Shown: one piece after another, positions 1 through 6,796 of the stretch
How positions within the stretch are numbered: position 1 is the stretch's first letter
How the letters are laid out: each line of letters opens with the position of its first letter
Assembly: GCA_903913345.1 (NCBI GenBank)
Contig: CAIWLA010000083.1
Location: forward strand, 1 to 8,248
DNA: 8,248 nt
From: an uncultured Magnetococcales bacterium
Lineage (GTDB): Bacteria > Pseudomonadota > Magnetococcia > Magnetococcales > Magnetaquicoccaceae
Direction: 5' to 3'
Notes under the pieces: generated by a model
What the model was told of the DNA's origin: nothing
What the model saw: the letters and a program-made list of their open reading frames with translations, nothing else
The model's database searches: none
Program-made: the position numbers and the translations under genes

Positions 1-51
1 AGCGACCCCCACGACCGATCCCAACACCGTCCCCCTGATAAAATTTTTCAT
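1..51 (-). CDS. 5' end of a gene leaving the window, possible small membrane protein
   Basis: An ATG at 49..51 opens a frame with no stop to the left edge, giving 17 residues: MKNFIRGTVLGSVVGVA. A basic start followed by a Gly/Val/Ala-rich hydrophobic stretch looks like the N-terminus of a membrane or exported protein, and resembles the opening of YtxH-like small membrane proteins, but 17 residues cannot prove a family. It lies 76 bases after the stop of the FimV-like gene on the same strand. The ribosome site is weak (GAG about 7 bases before the ATG). A hairpin and a perfect 12-base palindrome sit in the gap before it, so it may have its own control. It could also be a chance open frame. 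Confidence 0.45.
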   Translation of the reverse strand, partial: MKNFIRGTVLGSVVGVA

Positions 52-61
52 TGTCTACTCA

Positions 62-73
62 ATCTTGCAAGAT
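62..73. promoter_or_regulatory. Perfect 12-base palindrome, possible operator
   Basis: ATCTTGCAAGAT is identical to its own reverse complement. It lies ten bases upstream of the ATG of the leftmost partial gene. As RNA it would leave only a two-base loop, so a DNA site for a dimeric regulator is more natural than a hairpin. No regulator is encoded nearby, and a 12-base palindrome can occur by chance. Confidence 0.25.
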
Positions 74-81
74 GTCGATGC

Positions 82-117
82 ATTGGTCTGCCACGCGGCC
101 TCGCCCGGCAGACCAAT
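82..117 (-). terminator. Intergenic hairpin after the anchored FimV-like gene
   Basis: ATTGGTCTGCC (82..92) pairs perfectly with GGCAGACCAAT (107..117). The 14-base loop can add an inner GCG/CGC stem of three pairs around a four-base loop. It begins ten bases after the TGA of the FimV-like gene. On the minus strand no T run follows the stem, so it is not a classical intrinsic terminator. It could be a weak terminator, an attenuator, or a 3'-end stabiliser separating this transcript from the next gene. The inverted repeat itself is certain; its role is inferred. Confidence 0.4.
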
Positions 118-127
118 CCCCCCTCCT

Positions 128-1924
128 TCACTTTTTTTGCCCTCCCATGGCTTCCAGCTTGCTGGCCGCTTCCGCCACGGCACCACTGACGACGCGCTTT
201 TGTATGGGCGGCGAGACACCCTCCAGTTTTTGCGAATGGACCGATGGCACAAAGTCCCGTCCAAAAGAGGGTTCATCCTGCTTCAACGCCTCCCTCAGCA
301 ACTGCGGATCCTGCCGTGCCGTGTCGGACAACAGGGACTGCAAGCTCTTCCAACGATCCGCCTGGTTCCAGCGACGTCCCAGCCATAACAGAGCCACGCC
401 CAGTAAAACAACCACACCCACAGCCCCTGCGATCAACAAAATCCACCCCGATTTTCCCCATGAGGATGGCAATGGACCAGACTGAGAGGTGGTGGCGGCC
501 TGCGGGCCTGCCTCCCGGCCGTTTTCCAACTCCTTGATCCGGTCGCGCAGAAAATCCCACTCCTTTTTGGCCTGCTCCAACGAGGTGATCCGCTTTTCCA
601 GGCGGTCTTGCTGGGCCTGATTGCTCTCCAGTACACGGGTGATCACCTGCAACTGAGTCAGAATGGCCTTCAACTCTTCATTCTCCGTTCCAGGCCCCCC
701 CTCCGCATGGGACTTGGAGGATACTCCCCCACTGGATGCCGTGGAGACAGTCCCTCCCGATGCCGAGGCAGGGGATGCGATCCCGGTCATTTCCGTCGCC
801 GAATCGGGGATGCCCGCCATCTTTTTCTGTCCATCACGCGGCTTTTTCCATTCCATGGCATGGCTCAGACGCAACTGCCTTGCTTCCCGAACATTGACCT
901 GGGCAATCTCCTTCGCCGAAGGAATAGTCAACATCACCCCTGCCTTTAACCCATTCATGTTATTGCGAATAAAATAGGTCGGGTTGTGTTTCCAAAGGGC
1001 GACCACCGCCTGGAAAAAGGAGGCATTGCCTTTGACCAGATGCAACTGACGCACAATTTCTGTCAGGTACTCGCCCTCACGCACAGGACCATACGTATTG
1101 CCTTGCCCGGAACCCTTTTTGCTGGTCGCATCCGAAACCCCTGCTGAAGCGGAGGGCTGTCTCTTTTCCGCCTTTTGAGGAGAGGCCGAGCGCGCACTCT
1201 TTGACGCCGACCGAGACTCTGTTGGTGCGAACCGCGTCTCATTGGCCGATGAAGCAACCGAGTCACCTTGCGGCACAGAATTTTTCGCCTCCCCTGCACC
1301 GTTCCCTTCGGAGATCGACTTGTCGACGACCGGTGCGCGGGTCGCAGAGGAGGTGGTGGCCATCGGCGTGTCGGCGACTGGCGTGTCGGCGACTGGCGTG
1401 TCGGCGACTGGCGTGTCGGCGACTGGCGTGTCGGCGACTGGCGTGTCGGCGACTGGCGTGTCGGCAATCCTCTTACCCTCTTTCTGCTTCTGCTTCTGCT
1501 CCTTGCTCTCTCCCGTCTTCTGCTCCTGACCAGCCACTGCCGGGGCGGCGTGCAAACGGAAAAAAGGAAAGAAGGTGTGTTGATTGGACGCAACACGCAA
1601 CAGAATGAAAAAATCATCTTCTTGAATGGGGGTGCTGCCCTGCAACCAGACAACCGGCCCATCGGGTTGCTCCTTGACCTGAACGGACAGCGTCTCCACA
1701 GCGGCGGTATGAGGCAGATTAAGCAAGGCATAGTCAGAAGCAGACCCGATGGTGACGGAGGTGATCTCCTCCTCCTTGCCCAATTTGATTGGGGCCGTTG
1801 CCTGAAATGGCTGACCCGGCTTGCTCAATAATTGCAATTCCCCCAGAGAGAAGGCATGAGCAACACCCGACAGGCCGCCGACCAACACTACACAACAGAT
1901 GAGCAATACACGGAGCATAGCCAC
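128..1924 (-). CDS. FimV-like protein with LysM-like domain and a C-terminal membrane anchor
   Basis: This 598-residue protein probably binds peptidoglycan and organises an envelope machine, as FimV proteins do for polar pili in other proteobacteria. A signal peptide probably ends at AHA/F, residue 24. Residues 25-127 match the FimV N-terminal domain (SLGELQLLS, then a PFFRL block). A low-complexity linker (about 130-275) holds seven (V/I)ADTP units at 153-187. A LysM-like FimV core follows at 278-340 (YGPVREGEYL, NNMNGLKAGV, LTIPS). A coiled coil spans about 415-468 and one membrane helix about 493-517, leaving a tail of about 80 residues. The FimV C-terminal TPR-like domain is not visible, so this is a short FimV. 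The start is GTG at 1924, with AGAAGAGG seven bases upstream; the ATG two codons later is an alternative. It lies 81 bases after a paralogue on the same strand. Family call is strong; exact role is inferred. Confidence 0.85.
   Translation of the reverse strand: MAMLRVLLICCVVLVGGLSGVAHAFSLGELQLLSKPGQPFQATAPIKLGKEEEITSVTIGSASDYALLNLPHTAAVETLSVQVKEQPDGPVVWLQGSTPIQEDDFFILLRVASNQHTFFPFFRLHAAPAVAGQEQKTGESKEQKQKQKEGKRIADTPVADTPVADTPVADTPVADTPVADTPVADTPMATTSSATRAPVVDKSISEGNGAGEAKNSVPQGDSVASSANETRFAPTESRSASKSARSASPQKAEKRQPSASAGVSDATSKKGSGQGNTYGPVREGEYLTEIVRQLHLVKGNASFFQAVVALWKHNPTYFIRNNMNGLKAGVMLTIPSAKEIAQVNVREARQLRLSHAMEWKKPRDGQKKMAGIPDSATEMTGIASPASASGGTVSTASSGGVSSKSHAEGGPGTENEELKAILTQLQVITRVLESNQAQQDRLEKRITSLEQAKKEWDFLRDRIKELENGREAGPQAATTSQSGPLPSSWGKSGWILLIAGAVGVVVLLGVALLWLGRRWNQADRWKSLQSLLSDTARQDPQLLREALKQDEPSFGRDFVPSVHSQKLEGVSPPIQKRVVSGAVAEAASKLEAMGGQKK
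1365..1465. repeat. Perfect 15-base tandem repeat inside the anchored FimV-like gene
   Basis: Six complete identical copies of GGCGTGTCGGCGACT run from 1365 to 1454, followed by an 11-base partial copy to 1465. The period is a multiple of three, so gain or loss of units keeps the reading frame. On the coding strand it gives VADTP repeats between the N-terminal and LysM-like domains. Identity down to the third codon positions points to recent expansion by slippage or to strong homogenisation. It probably sets the length of a flexible periplasmic linker. Confidence 0.95.
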
Positions 1925-2005
1925 TCGTCAGCCTCTTCTAGAAAAGTAAATCCATGAATGGAAAAAATTCCCCATTAACATTCTTCTGGATCCGTCAAAA
2001 CAATA

Positions 2006-3385
2006 CTAGGGATTCCCTTTTGGTTCGGGCACGACAGAAACAGGCACCCCCGCATTTTTGCTGCCCCCAGAGTCGGCACCCCGATCTTTCGTCAAAAAAT
2101 TCCACTCTTTCATGGACCGTTCCAGGACCGAAACCCGATTCTCCAACAGCTGCTGCTGTTCCTGATTTTTTTCCAGGACATCCACCCGCTGTTCCAGCTT
2201 TTCCTGCCGCTCATGGTGATTTTCCAGGACACGGGTAATGACCTGCAATTGGACCAGAATGGCCTTCAGGGTGCCGCTTTCCACCTTGATGGGTTCTTTG
2301 TCTGACTCCCCACCCCTGTTATCCAACCTTTGGATCGCCTCCTGAAGCGGTTCTTTGGCCAATTCACTGCCGGGTTCCTTGGACAACCCGCCCGATGATT
2401 CTCTGGCCAATGTCTCGACGGACTCCCCGACCGGTTCTTTGACCGGTTCCTTGGCCAACGCTCCGACCGGTTCTTTGACCGATTCCTTGCTCAGTGTGGG
2501 CCTACTCTGGACAGCCTGTGCCTCTTCCTCCTGCGCTGCGAGCGGAGTCACCCTGGTGGTGGTGGTCGGTGGAGGCAATGAGGCCTGTGCCTTCGGCGAT
2601 TTTTTCCACTCCATGGCATGGCGGAGACGCAACGCCTTGGCCTCCTGTTTGTCTACTGCGGCCATCTCTTCAGGGAGGGGAATGACCAGTTTTACCCCCG
2701 CCTTCAATCCATTCATGTTGTTTCGGATAAAACGGTTCTGGTTGAGTTGCCAAATGGCCACTTCCACCTGAACGACTGAAAAGGATGTCCCTTTTTGAAA
2801 ACGGCGGGCAACATCTCCCAATCCCTCTCTCCCACGCACAGGACCGTACAGCCGGTTTTTGCTGGTCGTACCTTTCTGAACCGTGGTGACCGCAGGCACA
2901 CCCTTTTCGGGCATTTCCGACTGGGAGGCCGCCTGGTGTACCGTTTTCTCCTGACTGCCGACAGCGGGCAACGGACGAACCCGAAAGAAGGGAAAATAGG
3001 TGTGATGATTGGAAGAGACCCGCAACAAGAGATGAAAATCTTTCTCCCGGATCGGTTCGCTCGATTGCAATACAATGAACGATTGGCCATCCAGATCCTT
3101 GAGTTGCGCCTGGATGCCATGTACAACCGTTTTGCGTGGCAGACGCAGCAGGAGATAATCCTCATTGCCTCCCATATCCACGGAGACAATTTCCTCACCG
3201 GGATCCAAGGTAATGGGAGCCTTTGCCTGGAGTATCTGATTGAGTGTGCTCTGGAGTTGCAACTCCCCCAGTACAAAAGCATTCGCCTCTTGTGGGATGA
3301 GACCCATCAGCAGTGTACTGCACCAGACAAGCAACATGCGCAGGAATGTAGTCACCAATAAGCCTCTTGCCAAAAGCCGAATCAT
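2006..3385 (-). CDS. FimV-like protein with LysM-like domain, no membrane anchor
   Basis: This is a paralogue of the next gene, with 459 residues from the chosen ATG at 3385. It has a long hydrophobic signal segment probably cleaved after EANA, the FimV N-terminal domain (about residues 37-140, with FVLGELQLQ and HTYFPFFRV), then the LysM-like FimV core (about 180-240, YGPVRGREGL and RNNMNGLKAGVKLVIP). An acidic/Lys/Pro linker contains KEPV repeats. A coiled coil (about 370-435) closely matches the paralogue's. It ends about 30 residues after the coiled coil, where the paralogue has its membrane helix, so the mature protein should be free in the periplasm. The frame is open upstream to 3442, but a TATAAT box lies inside that extension and GGAGG sits two bases before the ATG at 3385, so I prefer 3385. 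The SD spacing is short. It lies 116 bases after the Aas-like gene. It may pair with its neighbour through the shared coiled coil (inference). Confidence 0.8.
   Translation of the reverse strand: MIRLLARGLLVTTFLRMLLVWCSTLLMGLIPQEANAFVLGELQLQSTLNQILQAKAPITLDPGEEIVSVDMGGNEDYLLLRLPRKTVVHGIQAQLKDLDGQSFIVLQSSEPIREKDFHLLLRVSSNHHTYFPFFRVRPLPAVGSQEKTVHQAASQSEMPEKGVPAVTTVQKGTTSKNRLYGPVRGREGLGDVARRFQKGTSFSVVQVEVAIWQLNQNRFIRNNMNGLKAGVKLVIPLPEEMAAVDKQEAKALRLRHAMEWKKSPKAQASLPPPTTTTRVTPLAAQEEEAQAVQSRPTLSKESVKEPVGALAKEPVKEPVGESVETLARESSGGLSKEPGSELAKEPLQEAIQRLDNRGGESDKEPIKVESGTLKAILVQLQVITRVLENHHERQEKLEQRVDVLEKNQEQQQLLENRVSVLERSMKEWNFLTKDRGADSGGSKNAGVPVSVVPEPKGNP
2427..2489. repeat. 36-base direct repeat in the unanchored FimV-like gene
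   Basis: A 27-base segment at 2427..2453 recurs at 2463..2489 with one mismatch (GGTTCC against GATTCC), a period of 36 bases or 12 residues. The protein units are KESVKEPVGALA and KEPVKEPVGESV, and looser KEP copies continue on the C-terminal side. It lies between the LysM-like domain and the coiled coil, a different place from the VADTP repeat of the paralogue. Confidence 0.75.
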
Positions 3386-3421
3386 TGCCTCCAGGATCCC
3401 GTCCCAGGATAAACGGAGGCC

Positions 3422-3427
3422 ATTATA
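3422..3427 (-). promoter_or_regulatory. Possible -10 box for the FimV-like pair
   Basis: TATAAT reads on the minus strand 37 bases upstream of the proposed ATG at 3385. A transcript starting about seven bases later would have a leader of about 30 bases carrying GGAGG. I see no convincing -35 at 16 to 18 bases; TGGACA lies 27 bases away, too far. It would give the two FimV-like genes expression separate from the Aas-like gene. This rests on one hexamer. Confidence 0.3.
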
Positions 3428-3501
3428 CATAAGAAACATCATGAAAGGAACGCTTGTCCACGCTCAACAGAAAAAACGGGAAAATGGGTGGATGCACGGG
3501 T

Positions 3502-5736
3502 TTATTCCTGCAAGGCGTTGGTCGCCAAGGTCTGGACAGCCACAAAATCAATCTTTCCTGAACCCAATAACGGCAACGCCTCCACACTGAAAATTTTTCC
3601 GGGTAGCATCATTTCTCCCATCCCCTTGGCACGCAATTGCGCCAACAGATCACGCCGATCGGGATGGGGACACTCGGTCACCAGAACCAATTGTTCCCCC
3701 TTGCGACCGCCGGATGTCAGCCGGGCAACCACAAGGCTGATCGCCGCATGACGATGGTCCGGCCAGGTCAGGGCCGCCAACTGTTCCACGGCCGCCAGGG
3801 AGATCATTTCGCCCCCTATTTTGGCAAACCGTTTGGCCCGACCCAGAATATACAGAAATCCGTGTCCATCCACACGAACAATATCGCCGGTGCCATACCA
3901 ACCCTCTCCGTACTGGAGGGAGGGGAGATGACATTGGCCATCACCGCCCGGCAGAAGATAACCCAGCATGATATTAGGCCCCCGCACGGCAAGCAATGCC
4001 CCATCGGTAATGCCCGGAACGGGATCCAACCGGCAGGTGATACCCGGTACCAATCGACCCACGCTGCCAAACCGACAGGCCAGTGGGGTATTGACCGCCA
4101 GCACGGGACTGGTTTCGGTGGTGCCATACCCCTCCAGGATACGAATGCCGAAACGTTCCATCCAGAGACGGTAGGTCTCTTCCCGCAACGGTTCCGCACC
4201 CGACACCACATGCCGCATCCACAAAAAATCGCAGGGATCGGCGGTACGCGCATAACCGGCCAGAAAGGTATCCGTGCCCGCCAACAAAGTGACCCGCAGC
4301 GTATAAGCCACCTCTGGAACGAGATGATAGTCCAACGGGGAGGGCAAAGAGTGGCACCGGATCCCCACCCACAGGGGCCACAAAGTGCCCACCGTCAGAC
4401 CAAAGGCGTGAAAGATGGGCAATACATTGAGCATGACATCATCGGGGTGAATATCCATGCAGGCAGAGACCTGAACCCCATTGGCCACCAGATTATCGTG
4501 GGAAAGGAGAACCCCCTTCGGCTCCCCTTCGGAACCGGAGGTGAATAATATCACCGCCGGATCTCCCGGCCCCACGCCGGGAGCCAGTCGTTGGCCGCTG
4601 GATTCGGGAAACCACGCCGACAACCAGCCCGTCAACAGATGCCACGGTTTGATGGATGTCCGCAGATCCTCCAGATAAAGGACCGGACTTTCCGCCTGCA
4701 ATTCGGCCACCAACCCCTCCAATCCGGCCTTTTTGACAAACAGACGGGAGGTATACACCGTTTGCAGCCGTGCAGTCCGACAGGCGGAACGCACCGGTCC
4801 GGATCCAGCGGTAAAGTTTAACAGAGCCGGGATGCGACCAATGGCTTGCAGGGCAAAAAAAGTGGTGGTTGCCGCGATCGAGGAGGGTAACAGGAGACCG
4901 ACACGGGCACCGGGTTGGCTCTGTTTGGCCAACACGCCGCCCAGGATCAGGGAGCGGGTCAACAGTTGTCCATAGGTCGCGCTTTTGCCCATGGCATCGG
5001 TGAGCATCAACCGACCTCGACCGTACCGACGCGCTGCCCGACACAGGGTCTGCCAGAGGGTGGTCCGGCCTTGATGATAGGCCAGAGCCGCCTCACCCAG
5101 CCAATCCTGTGCCCATTGGCCCGCCATGTGTCGGCGTGTACGGGAATCCATTTCAGCGGGGAAATGAACGGTACGTGGGGGCAGCAGCATCCAACCAATC
5201 CCTCTGTTGAGCGATTCCATATGCACGGCCACCACCGGCACACCGGCCTGTTGGGCCGCCAGCAGGGACCATCCGTATGGCTTGATCTGTGGTCGGACGG
5301 CAGAAACCGCTGCAGTTGGCACGGCCATCGGAAAGACCACCGCCCAGCCACCGGTACGCAAATGTTGCGTCAGGGACAACTCGGCGGCCTTCAGCGATTG
5401 ATCCCCCCGTTGTTCCAGAGGATCAGCGATATGGACCGCAATGCCCGGCAAGAGAGGACGCAGCCAGGCGGGCAATCGTGCCTGGGGATGAAAAAAACAC
5501 CACAACCGCTCCTCCCCTGCCCACTGCGGAGAACGACAGCCCGATGGGTCTCCGGGTGGCCTGCCCGCCCGTTGCAAGACCAGCCACCACAACAACACCC
5601 CCTGTTTGACCACACCCGGATGGTTGGCGATGACCAGACAACCCGTTCCCGTATCGCCCAGGTGATCGGCACCTTGAACAGAAACCCGCCACAACAGACG
5701 CAGAAGGATCGACCAGAACCATCGCCACCGTTTCAT
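3502..5736 (-). CDS. aas: Aas-like acyltransferase/acyl-ACP synthetase fusion with a degraded acyltransferase site
   Basis: E. coli Aas takes up 2-acyl-lysophospholipids at the inner membrane, activating fatty acid on its bound ACP and re-acylating the lipid. This 744-residue homologue has the same order: PlsC-like domain (about 1-220), then AMP-forming ligase (about 240-740). Ligase motifs are complete: FTSGSEGEPKG at 398-408, EGYGTTETSP at 535-544, GWYGTGD at 612-618, GR at 632-633, the Aas-like KRFAKIGGEMISL at 635-647, and LLGSGKIDF at 723-731 with the catalytic Lys728. The PlsC part keeps His39 of the HX4D motif, but Lys44 replaces the Asp, and FPMAV (135-139) replaces FPEGx. It may therefore be only an acyl-activating enzyme, or use unusual chemistry. 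Length is close to E. coli Aas (719). GGGAG eight bases before the ATG supports the start. The start overlaps the stop of a small frame as ATGA. Family is secure; acyltransferase activity is doubtful. Confidence 0.88.
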   Translation of the reverse strand: MKRWRWFWSILLRLLWRVSVQGADHLGDTGTGCLVIANHPGVVKQGVLLWWLVLQRAGRPPGDPSGCRSPQWAGEERLWCFFHPQARLPAWLRPLLPGIAVHIADPLEQRGDQSLKAAELSLTQHLRTGGWAVVFPMAVPTAAVSAVRPQIKPYGWSLLAAQQAGVPVVAVHMESLNRGIGWMLLPPRTVHFPAEMDSRTRRHMAGQWAQDWLGEAALAYHQGRTTLWQTLCRAARRYGRGRLMLTDAMGKSATYGQLLTRSLILGGVLAKQSQPGARVGLLLPSSIAATTTFFALQAIGRIPALLNFTAGSGPVRSACRTARLQTVYTSRLFVKKAGLEGLVAELQAESPVLYLEDLRTSIKPWHLLTGWLSAWFPESSGQRLAPGVGPGDPAVILFTSGSEGEPKGVLLSHDNLVANGVQVSACMDIHPDDVMLNVLPIFHAFGLTVGTLWPLWVGIRCHSLPSPLDYHLVPEVAYTLRVTLLAGTDTFLAGYARTADPCDFLWMRHVVSGAEPLREETYRLWMERFGIRILEGYGTTETSPVLAVNTPLACRFGSVGRLVPGITCRLDPVPGITDGALLAVRGPNIMLGYLLPGGDGQCHLPSLQYGEGWYGTGDIVRVDGHGFLYILGRAKRFAKIGGEMISLAAVEQLAALTWPDHRHAAISLVVARLTSGGRKGEQLVLVTECPHPDRRDLLAQLRAKGMGEMMLPGKIFSVEALPLLGSGKIDFVAVQTLATNALQE

Positions 5737-5846
5737 TGCTCTGTCTCCCTGGAGTCCTCACGACAAGAATGCATGTATTCGAGAATGGTCTGGTTCAGCG
5801 TGACTGTGACAAATGGCCAGCGCGGACCAAACCGTTTGCGGTCCAT
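5733..5846 (-). CDS. Small 37-codon frame overlapping the Aas-like start (unproven)
   Basis: The frame starts at ATG 5844..5846 (MDRKRFGPRWPFVTV), has an in-frame stop 15 bases upstream, and ends at TGA overlapping the ATG of the Aas-like gene as ATGA, an arrangement typical of translational coupling. The peptide has a basic start, a central VTVTLNQTILEYM stretch and a charged end. The upstream purine-rich AAGAGAAG is a poor ribosome site about nine bases away. I recognise no family. It is the best coding candidate in the 281-base gap 5737..6017, which otherwise holds no supported gene and no convincing promoter or terminator. The frame may be a leader peptide for the Aas-like gene, or chance. 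Confidence 0.3.
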   Translation of the reverse strand: MDRKRFGPRWPFVTVTLNQTILEYMHSCREDSRETEQ

Positions 5847-6017
5847 CGATATGGCTTCTCTTCAACACGAAAATTTGGATCAAACAGGACTGGCTCCGAC
5901 TGGACCCTATGGGGAGCGCGATGGAGACGAGGAGTCGAAAACGATGCGGTCGAGGAGAACGGGGCCTTGTCGAGAATAGAGCCGTTGGAGAATACAGACC
6001 ACCGCCTCCCTTGTTTT

Positions 6018-6749
6018 TCAGCGAGCAGTACGCCGCGCCAAAAGATCCACCAGCCGGCCCATATTGGACAGTGAAAAGAGGTGAGCATAAATCCAGCCCA
6101 ACTCACCACAACGAAACAATTCCATCGCCTTGACGGTGTCCAAGCCTAAAATCTTTTGCTCGTCCACCACCAGGAACCCTTTCATGGCATATTGCTGTCC
6201 ATTGACCAAATCCGCCCGTGCCGACAACTCCACGAACAATCCCAATTCGTCCAACCGGTTGACGAAAATGTCTGTTCTCGCGATCTGTTCCTGAAACGTC
6301 AGAAGAAATTGAATGGCATTCTGCAATAACAAGGATGGCTCTTCCTGATCATCAAACAAGGGAGCACCCTCCCCCGATGTCACAAACCCAGGGAAAGACT
6401 CATCAATGCACACCGTCATGGCATCCGATTCTGCATCCACGGACGGCACAAACGGATAACGGCGAACAAAAGCGGGAATATAACGGGACTCCCATCTGCC
6501 ATCCGGGTCAACAAACAGATTTTCTGCTTCACGCAACCCCAACAGAACCGCAGGCACGATCCGCTCCGCAGTACGGACAAAGACGACCGGGTATTCCTTG
6601 GCGGATTCGATAAACTCCCCCCCGGTAAGCATCACAGAGTTGGTCTGGGCTGCAAAACCGTAATGGATGGGTCGGTTGGCTATTTTCAGATTTTTGTGTA
6701 TCCCTTTATTCAAAACCACCGGTTTGGAATAAAAAATCATCTCAGGCAT
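6018..6749 (-). CDS. SapC-family protein
   Basis: This 243-residue protein matches the SapC family, which is about 250 residues long and named after a Campylobacter fetus gene linked to its surface layer; the biochemical function is not established. Visible family features are the N-terminal FAAQTNSVMLTGGEF and EYPVVFV segment (about 32-58), a middle RRYPFV stretch (96-101), and the C-terminal GFLVVDEQKI plus WIYAHLFSLSNMGRLVDLLAR (split here as about 191-200 and 219-239). I see no signal peptide or membrane helix, so it is probably cytoplasmic or membrane-associated. The frame is open to a TTG at 6773, but AAGGA nine bases before the ATG at 6749 favours that start. It follows the foldase gene by 47 bases and probably shares its transcript, which suggests a role in surface protein or envelope biogenesis. 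Confidence 0.75.
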   Translation of the reverse strand: MPEMIFYSKPVVLNKGIHKNLKIANRPIHYGFAAQTNSVMLTGGEFIESAKEYPVVFVRTAERIVPAVLLGLREAENLFVDPDGRWESRYIPAFVRRYPFVPSVDAESDAMTVCIDESFPGFVTSGEGAPLFDDQEEPSLLLQNAIQFLLTFQEQIARTDIFVNRLDELGLFVELSARADLVNGQQYAMKGFLVVDEQKILGLDTVKAMELFRCGELGWIYAHLFSLSNMGRLVDLLARRTAR

Positions 6750-6796
6750 GGATCCCGGTCCTTCTCCTGGCAACGGTCGTCACGATCCGCTTACGC

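Noticed and set aside
1365..1465. CRISPR-like array
   Set aside because: The 15-base units are contiguous with no spacers and lie in frame inside a coding gene.
1957..1976. AATGG/CCATT inverted repeat with an A/T centre between the two FimV-like genes
   Set aside because: The stem is short and depends on G-U pairs; it is too weak to call a terminator, and the genes are probably cotranscribed.
3443..3501. Terminator after the Aas-like gene (a run of six T on the minus strand)
   Set aside because: No stable GC stem precedes the T run.
3637..4548. A 303-codon open frame on the plus strand
   Set aside because: It lies wholly opposite the ligase domain of the Aas-like gene and has no family features.
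4915..5979. A 354-codon open frame on the plus strand
   Set aside because: It is antisense to the Aas-like gene, whose motifs are unmistakable; the product is low-complexity, rich in Pro, Gln, Arg and Thr, with no recognisable domain.
5907..6002. A 31-codon frame starting at GTG after GGGAGG in the same gap
   Set aside because: The spacing to the GTG is only two bases and the product (Ser/Arg-rich end) looks non-coding.
5795..6109. A 104-codon minus-strand frame covering much of the 281-base gap
   Set aside because: It overlaps the SapC-family 3' end by about 90 bases in another frame, and I see no good ribosome site or domain.
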